A DNA stretch of 64,000 nt from TMED27 sp964350435 (GTDB lineage: Bacteria > Pseudomonadota > Alphaproteobacteria > Micavibrionales > Micavibrionaceae). Position numbers and translations under genes: made by a program. Position 1 is the stretch's first letter; each line of letters begins with the position of its first letter. Of this stretch, positions 59,274 through 64,000 are shown piece after piece. Below the pieces are notes generated by a model. That model was given only the letters and a program-made list of their open reading frames with translations. It was not told where the DNA came from and ran no database searches. The stretch is from assembly GCA_964350435.1 (NCBI GenBank), contig CAYGJS010000009.1, positions 6,931 through 70,930 of the forward strand, given 5' to 3'.

Positions 59274-60251
59274 ATGTTTAAACGCCCGCGCAGACTTCGT
59301 TCCTCCCAGTGGATTCGCGATATGGTGGCGGAAAACACCCTCACCCCCGCCGACCTGATCTGGCCGGTTTTTGTGATCGAGGGGCAAAACGAAACGCAAA
59401 ACATTGCCTCCCTGCCCGGCGTTCATCGCAAAACCGCCGATAGACTGGTTGAGGACATAAAACGCGCCCGCGATCTCGGCATTCCCGCCATCGCTTTGTT
59501 CCCCGTCACGCCCGACCACAAGAAAACATCTGATGGCAAGGAAGCTCTGAACACGAAAAACCTGATCTGCGAAACCCTGCACTTCATAAAAAAAACCGTC
59601 CCCGATATCGGGATAATCACGGATGTCGCCCTCGACCCCTACACCACGCACGGCCATGACGGCCTCTTAAAAGGCCATGAAATCCTTAACGATGAAACCG
59701 TTGAGATCCTTTGCAAACAAGCCGTGGTTCAAGCACAGGCCGGCTCAGACATCATCGCCCCTTCCGATATGATGGACGGGCGCATCGGCGCCATCCGCGC
59801 AGCTCTGGATAAAAAAGGCTTCACAGCCACGCCTATTTTGTCCTACGCCGCCAAATACGCTTCCAATTTCTATGGTCCGTTCCGTGACGCTGTAAAATCA
59901 GGCGAAAGACTAATCGGCGACAAAAAGACTTATCAAATGGACTGCCGTAATAATGATGAAGCCTTGCGCGAAATCGCCATCGATATTGAACAGGGCGCAG
60001 ACATGATTATGGTCAAACCCGGCCTGCCCTATCTGGATGTGGTCGCCCGCGCAAAAGACAATTTCAACGTGCCGCTTTTCGCCTATCACACCAGCGGCGA
60101 ATACGCGATGCTTAAAGCCGCCAGCCATAATAACTGGCTTGATTACGATGGCACGCTCCTAGAAACGCTTATCTCTTTTAAACGCGCTGGATGTTCAGGG
60201 ATTCTAACCTACGCCGCCTTAGAAGCCGCCCAAAACCTCAAAAAACCATAG
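59274..60251 (+). CDS. hemB: Delta-aminolevulinic acid dehydratase (porphobilinogen synthase)
   Basis: Second step of tetrapyrrole synthesis. The 325-residue TIM-barrel protein has both Schiff-base lysines, Lys194 (LSYAAKYASNFYGPFRDA) and Lys248 (MIMVKPGLPYLD). In the metal segment, the three cysteines of zinc-type enzymes are replaced: DVALDPYTTHGHDG (117-130), so this is a Mg2+-type, zinc-independent enzyme as in many alphaproteobacteria. AGGATAA precedes the ATG. It is divergent from the MarR gene and followed by the EAL-domain gene. Confidence 0.97.
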   Translation: MFKRPRRLRSSQWIRDMVAENTLTPADLIWPVFVIEGQNETQNIASLPGVHRKTADRLVEDIKRARDLGIPAIALFPVTPDHKKTSDGKEALNTKNLICETLHFIKKTVPDIGIITDVALDPYTTHGHDGLLKGHEILNDETVEILCKQAVVQAQAGSDIIAPSDMMDGRIGAIRAALDKKGFTATPILSYAAKYASNFYGPFRDAVKSGERLIGDKKTYQMDCRNNDEALREIAIDIEQGADMIMVKPGLPYLDVVARAKDNFNVPLFAYHTSGEYAMLKAASHNNWLDYDGTLLETLISFKRAGCSGILTYAALEAAQNLKKP

Positions 60252-60336
60252 GTATAACTCTGAATTTAAACATAAAATTAAAACGAATTGTGCTAATCTT
60301 GATGGATATGCCGAATGTGGGGCGGCTCCAAAAACT

Positions 60337-61953
60337 ATGTCTAACGATCAAATCAAGAAACAACGCGACCAGTTTCTGGCCTTTGCCTTCGCATCGGCCG
60401 ATTTATTCATAGAAGTCTCCGAAGAAGGCAAAGTCATTTTCACCCTCGGTGCCGCCAAAGGGATGACAGGCATAGACGACAAGGAGCTCAAAGGCAAAAA
60501 ATGGCTCGACCTCTTTTCCGCCTATGACATGCAGCAGCTTCTCCACCTCTATGAAAACGCCAAACCCGGAAAACGCTGCGGCCCGCTGCTCATCGATCTC
60601 AACGAAATGATCACCAAGCGCAAAGCCATTTTCACCGGCATCAAAATGCCCGGCAGCAACAGTTTTTATATCACACTGGGCCTCAGCAACCTGACCATGA
60701 GCAAAATCGCCGGCACCAGCGCCAAACATTCAGGTGATCTTCTGGATCGCTCCACCTTCATCGACGCCGCCCAAGACACATTCGAATTCGCCCGCTCCGT
60801 CGGCCAAGACGTCGACATGACCGTTCTGGACTTCGCCCCAACAGAAGCGGACCGCAAACGCCTCGGCGAAGAAAACTGGGGCAGCCTCCTCGATTCCATC
60901 GGCAATTTCTTGCAATCCCAGGCCATTGATGGCGCCGCAGCCGCCCAAGTCGGCTTGGGGCGCTACAGCGTCATCCACGACAAGGATATTAACGGTGACT
61001 TCATTCGTGAAAAAATCGAAAAAATCGCCCTCGAAAACGACCCCAGCGGTGAAGGCCTGACAATAAAATCAAAAACCATCACCTCTGATCTTTCCTCTTT
61101 AAGCGAACGCGACGCGGCCAAGGCCCTCATCTACACAATCAACGAATTTGAGCGCAAAGGCGCAGACCTGACAATCGAAAATCTTAATTCAGGCTTCAAA
61201 GCCTACGCCGATGCAAACGCCGAAAAAATTAAGGAGTTTCAATCCCTCATAGACCGGCTGGACTTCAAAATGCACTACCAACCTGTCGTGGATATAAAAA
61301 CACAGGAAGTCTCACACTACGAAATGCTGGCGCGCTTCAATAACGGTGATACGCTCGAATGGGTCACCTTCGGAGAAGATATCGGCATGGCCGCAAAATT
61401 CGACGCAGCCGTATGTGAACTCGCCATCAACAATATCATGCGTAAATTTGCCGGCTCCCGCTCTAAATTCTCAGTCAATCTTTCAGGGCAATCCATCGAA
61501 GACGAAGCATTTTTTGAAAAACTCCAGAAAATGCTCAAACAGGAAAAAAATCTCCATGAACGCCTGATGTTTGAAATCACGGAATCCACACACATGAAAG
61601 ACTTAAATAAAGTCAACAACTTCATCGAAGCCCTGCAAGCCGATGGCTACAAGGTGGCCCTGGATGATTTCGGTGCCGGCGCCGCCAGCTTCCAATACCT
61701 CCAAAAACTCAAAATCGACACCGTCAAAATCGACGGCAAATACATCCGCAAACTCCTCAGCTCCAGCCGTGACGCCGCCATGGTTAAAAACCTGGTACAA
61801 ATGTGCAAAGATCTCAACATCGAAGTCATCGCCGAATATGTCGAAGAACAGGAACAAGCCGACAAGCTCCAGGAAATGGGTGTAAAATACGGCCAAGGCT
61901 TCCTCTTCGGTATGGCGCAGAGCGCACCCGATTACAAACCCCCGAACAAGTAA
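60337..61953 (+). CDS. EAL-domain protein with PAS-like and degenerate GGDEF-like N-terminus
   Basis: A 538-residue cytoplasmic protein. The N-terminal part (about 15-125) looks PAS-like; the middle (about 135-285) has a GGDEF-like layout without the GGDEF motif; the C-terminal EAL domain covers about 300-535. The signature is EML (329-331) rather than EAL, but the residues needed for c-di-GMP hydrolysis are kept: Glu329, Asn381, Glu413, Glu416, Asp443-Asp444, Lys464, Glu500 and Gln520. It is therefore probably an active phosphodiesterase. It lies 159 bases upstream of motA in the same direction, which fits c-di-GMP control of motility. Confidence 0.85.
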   Translation: MSNDQIKKQRDQFLAFAFASADLFIEVSEEGKVIFTLGAAKGMTGIDDKELKGKKWLDLFSAYDMQQLLHLYENAKPGKRCGPLLIDLNEMITKRKAIFTGIKMPGSNSFYITLGLSNLTMSKIAGTSAKHSGDLLDRSTFIDAAQDTFEFARSVGQDVDMTVLDFAPTEADRKRLGEENWGSLLDSIGNFLQSQAIDGAAAAQVGLGRYSVIHDKDINGDFIREKIEKIALENDPSGEGLTIKSKTITSDLSSLSERDAAKALIYTINEFERKGADLTIENLNSGFKAYADANAEKIKEFQSLIDRLDFKMHYQPVVDIKTQEVSHYEMLARFNNGDTLEWVTFGEDIGMAAKFDAAVCELAINNIMRKFAGSRSKFSVNLSGQSIEDEAFFEKLQKMLKQEKNLHERLMFEITESTHMKDLNKVNNFIEALQADGYKVALDDFGAGAASFQYLQKLKIDTVKIDGKYIRKLLSSSRDAAMVKNLVQMCKDLNIEVIAEYVEEQEQADKLQEMGVKYGQGFLFGMAQSAPDYKPPNK

Positions 61954-62112
61954 TAATTTTGCCCAAATGCCTTGAAATACGCCCAAAAAACCCGCACAAT
62001 ACTCCCACTGTTTCTGCGTTGCTTTCTGCGTATTTTTTTCAACGGATTAAAGATGCCTTAACTGGATTGACCCTAACGTCAATTCATTCGATCAAAGGAT
62101 TTGGTGCCTTTC

Positions 62113-63003
62113 ATGAAATTAGTCGGCTTACTTCTCGTATTTGTTTGTACGTTTGGCGGTCTTTTGATCGCCATGCATTTCGACTTCCCGAAATTTATGA
62201 AACTCATGATGCTGGTTCTCACCGCCATGCCCGGCGAAATCGTCATCATCATGGGCTGCGCGGTCTCCGCTTTCCTCGTCGCCAACACCAGCGAAACCAT
62301 AAAAGGCTCTATCTCATATCTAAGCGCCCTGACCAAACCCGCCGCCTATTCCAAAGACGATTACATGGAACTCCTGAGCATGCTCTTCACGGTGTTTAAA
62401 CTGGCGCGCACAAAAGGCTGGCTCTCCCTCGAACAACACATCGAAAACCCGGAAGAAAGCGAACTTTTCAAACAATTCCCCGGTTTCCAGCACAACCACC
62501 ACGCGCTCGTATTCCTCTGCGATTACCTGCGAATTATCTCTCTGGGCAAAGAAAACCCCCATGAAATGGAAGCCCTGCTTGATGAGGAAATCGAAACCAT
62601 CGAAACCCACGAAGGTCACCCCGGCCACGCCGTACAAACCATGGCTGACGGGATTCCCGCGCTCGGCATCGTGGCGGCGGTTTTAGGGGTTATCAAAACC
62701 ATGTCCTCGATTAATGAACCTCCCGAAGTTTTGGGTAAAATGATCGGCGGAGCCCTCGTGGGAACCTTCCTTGGAGTTTGGGTTTCCTACGGCATGGTGG
62801 CCCCAATCGCCGCCGCCATGACCGAAAAAGCCCACACGCAAGTCATGTATTTTAAATGCATAAAGGTCGGAATCGTAGCGTTCTTAAACGGCGCAGCGCC
62901 TCAGGTTGCTGTGGAGTTTGCCCGTAAATTTCTTCCGCATGACATCCAACCCAGCTTCCAGGAACTTGAACAGCGGCTGAACGAATTACCCGCACCCGGC
63001 TAA
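62113..63003 (+). CDS. motA: Flagellar motor stator protein MotA
   Basis: Proton-channel stator subunit with four transmembrane helices (about 2-22, 33-53, 180-200, 210-232 in this numbering). The cytoplasmic loop holds the torque residues in LARTKGWLSLEQHIENP (Arg and Glu matching E. coli Arg90 and Glu98). The conserved prolines appear in GIPALGIVAAVLGVIKTM and the helix four region GGALVGTFLGVWVSYG. Start at ATG 62113 is chosen; GTG at 62104 is nearer to the AAAGGA and would add three residues. motB follows after 39 bases. Confidence 0.95.
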   Translation: MKLVGLLLVFVCTFGGLLIAMHFDFPKFMKLMMLVLTAMPGEIVIIMGCAVSAFLVANTSETIKGSISYLSALTKPAAYSKDDYMELLSMLFTVFKLARTKGWLSLEQHIENPEESELFKQFPGFQHNHHALVFLCDYLRIISLGKENPHEMEALLDEEIETIETHEGHPGHAVQTMADGIPALGIVAAVLGVIKTMSSINEPPEVLGKMIGGALVGTFLGVWVSYGMVAPIAAAMTEKAHTQVMYFKCIKVGIVAFLNGAAPQVAVEFARKFLPHDIQPSFQELEQRLNELPAPG

Positions 63004-63042
63004 ACATAACGCTTAACGCTAACAAGATAAGGATACGATAAC

Positions 63043-64000
63043 GTGTCTGCCGAAGAAGGCGAATTACAACCGATCATCGTCAAGAAGATCAAAAAAGGCG
63101 GCGGCCACCACGGCGGTGCATGGAAAGTCGCCTACGCCGACTTCGTGACCGCGATGATGGCATTCTTTCTCCTGCTATGGCTCCTCAACGTCACCACCGA
63201 AGAACAAAAAACCGCCATCTCCGAATATTTCGACCCCACAGCAATCAAAGCCTCCGACTCCTCCAGCGGCGCAGGCGGCGTCATGGGCGGACTCAGCGTC
63301 GCCCCCGAAGGGGCCATGGTCACAAATGTCCAGCCCATAACCCGTCCCAACCCTGTAAAGGCACAAATCAACAACCGCGGCGAAAAAGAAAATCATAAAC
63401 TCAACAACCCGCAGGAAAAAGCTAAGGAAGCCGCCCGCAAAGCCGAAGAAAAACGCATGGAAGAGGCCAAAGCCAAAATCGAAAAAGCCATAGAGGAAAA
63501 CCCCGAACTCGCCGCCATGAAAGAAAACCTCATGGTCGACATGACGCCGGAAGGTCTTCGCATTCAAGTCATCGATCAAGACGGCAAACCCATGTTCGCA
63601 TCGGGAAGTGCCCGCATGTTCGATAAAACCAAAATGCTGATGGAAAAACTCACGGAAATCATTAAACAGGAACCCAATCAAATATCAATCCGCGGTCATA
63701 CCGATAGCGTGCCTTATGGCTCCGGTGCCACCTACACCAACTGGGAACTTTCCGCAGACCGCGCCAACGCCTCTCGCCGTGTCGTGCTGGGCGCAGGCTT
63801 CCCCGCCGAGCGTATCCACAATGTCGTCGGCAAGGCTGATACCGAACATCTCATCCCCGAAAACCCGGTAGACGCTCAAAACCGGCGCATCTCAATCATC
63901 TTGCTGAAAGAAGAAATCACCGACCCGGAAAAATTTGAAGCCCGCACCGCCGCCACCGCCGAACAAGAAAGCGAAAACGCTCAAAACGACGAGGCTGCAA
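63043..64000 (+). CDS. motB: Flagellar motor protein MotB (partial at right edge)
   Basis: Partner of MotA; 319 codons lie in the window and the frame stays open at the edge. The start is GTG at 63043 with AAGGA ten bases upstream. A basic N-terminus (VKKIKKGGGHHGGAWKVAYAD) leads into the single membrane helix (about 26-46), beginning with the proton-binding Asp in YADFVTAMMAFFLLLW. A charged, lysine/glutamate-rich helix (about 120-155) serves as plug and linker, and the OmpA-like peptidoglycan-binding domain has ISIRGHTDSVPYG, TNWELSADRANASRR and NRRISIILL. The C-terminal tail is acidic. Confidence 0.96.
   Translation, partial: MSAEEGELQPIIVKKIKKGGGHHGGAWKVAYADFVTAMMAFFLLLWLLNVTTEEQKTAISEYFDPTAIKASDSSSGAGGVMGGLSVAPEGAMVTNVQPITRPNPVKAQINNRGEKENHKLNNPQEKAKEAARKAEEKRMEEAKAKIEKAIEENPELAAMKENLMVDMTPEGLRIQVIDQDGKPMFASGSARMFDKTKMLMEKLTEIIKQEPNQISIRGHTDSVPYGSGATYTNWELSADRANASRRVVLGAGFPAERIHNVVGKADTEHLIPENPVDAQNRRISIILLKEEITDPEKFEARTAATAEQESENAQNDEAA

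Overview
The window is 64 kb of a chromosome from a free-living, flagellated, Gram-negative alphaproteobacterium. Support for this comes from the conserved block bamE / cytochrome-bc1 chaperone / DUF177 / rpmF / plsX / fabH / ihfA / merR, the rib-nusB operon behind rpiB-glyA-nrdR, the hom-glpX-recJ run, a LdtR-like MarR gene beside hemB, a HemB whose zinc cysteines are replaced by Asp/Ala, and a K+-independent type H+-pyrophosphatase. The genus cannot be fixed from the sequence. A run of exactly 100 N (14659-14758) marks a scaffold gap, so this is a draft or metagenome assembly.

Layout. 1-38: possible first codons of a gene leaving the left edge. 133-3846 (minus): nuoA-B-C-D plus an unknown protein; nuoE-N are not here. 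3952-4829: two CheY-like single-domain receivers, then tRNA-Asp. 5020-8917 (minus): alanine dehydrogenase, succinate-semialdehyde dehydrogenase, ispG; then tRNA-Val. 9292-14393 (minus): tig-clpP-lon-hup proteostasis block, lacking clpX. 14547-15060: tRNA-Leu, gap, repeated tRNA-Leu 3' ends, tRNA-His. 15092-26872: glnA, secreted unknown, parE, YdbH-like protein, coiled-coil membrane protein, SLC13 transporter, lptD. 26948-30186: DEAD-box helicase, gshB, small membrane protein, hisI. 30183-35377 (minus): MerC-like protein, recJ, glpX, hom, lipoprotein. 35522-40519: phaC, gamma-carbonic-anhydrase-like protein, rpsI-rplM, cutA-dusB. 40627-41722: a deaminase split by a frame change. 41857-47084: tRNA-Pro and the merR-ihfA-fabH-plsX-rpmF-DUF177-chaperone cluster with divergent bamE. 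47086-50724: a small broken gene, hppA, a lipoprotein, fliL. 50867-56825 (minus): nusB-ribH-ribB-ribE-ribD-nrdR-glyA-rpiB. 56908-64000: small proteins, glutaryl-CoA dehydrogenase-like gene, MarR regulator, hemB, an EAL-domain protein, motA and the start of motB.

Most genes are core functions: respiration, proton-pumping pyrophosphatase, envelope biogenesis (LptD, BamE, YdbH-like), fatty-acid/phospholipid initiation, riboflavin, one-carbon metabolism, translation and flagellar rotation. No phage, insertion sequence, CRISPR array or obvious defence island was seen. The unusual items are: a short duplicated and synonymously diverged fabH 3' end directly after fabH; tRNA-Leu 3'-end repeats flanking the gap; a small gene on a strong ribosome binding site broken only by a C8 tract; the split deaminase with its zinc site divided between two frames; a RibB protein whose GTP cyclohydrolase II half has lost its zinc cysteines; two atypical receivers; and an inverted pair of about 80-bp palindromic intergenic repeats.
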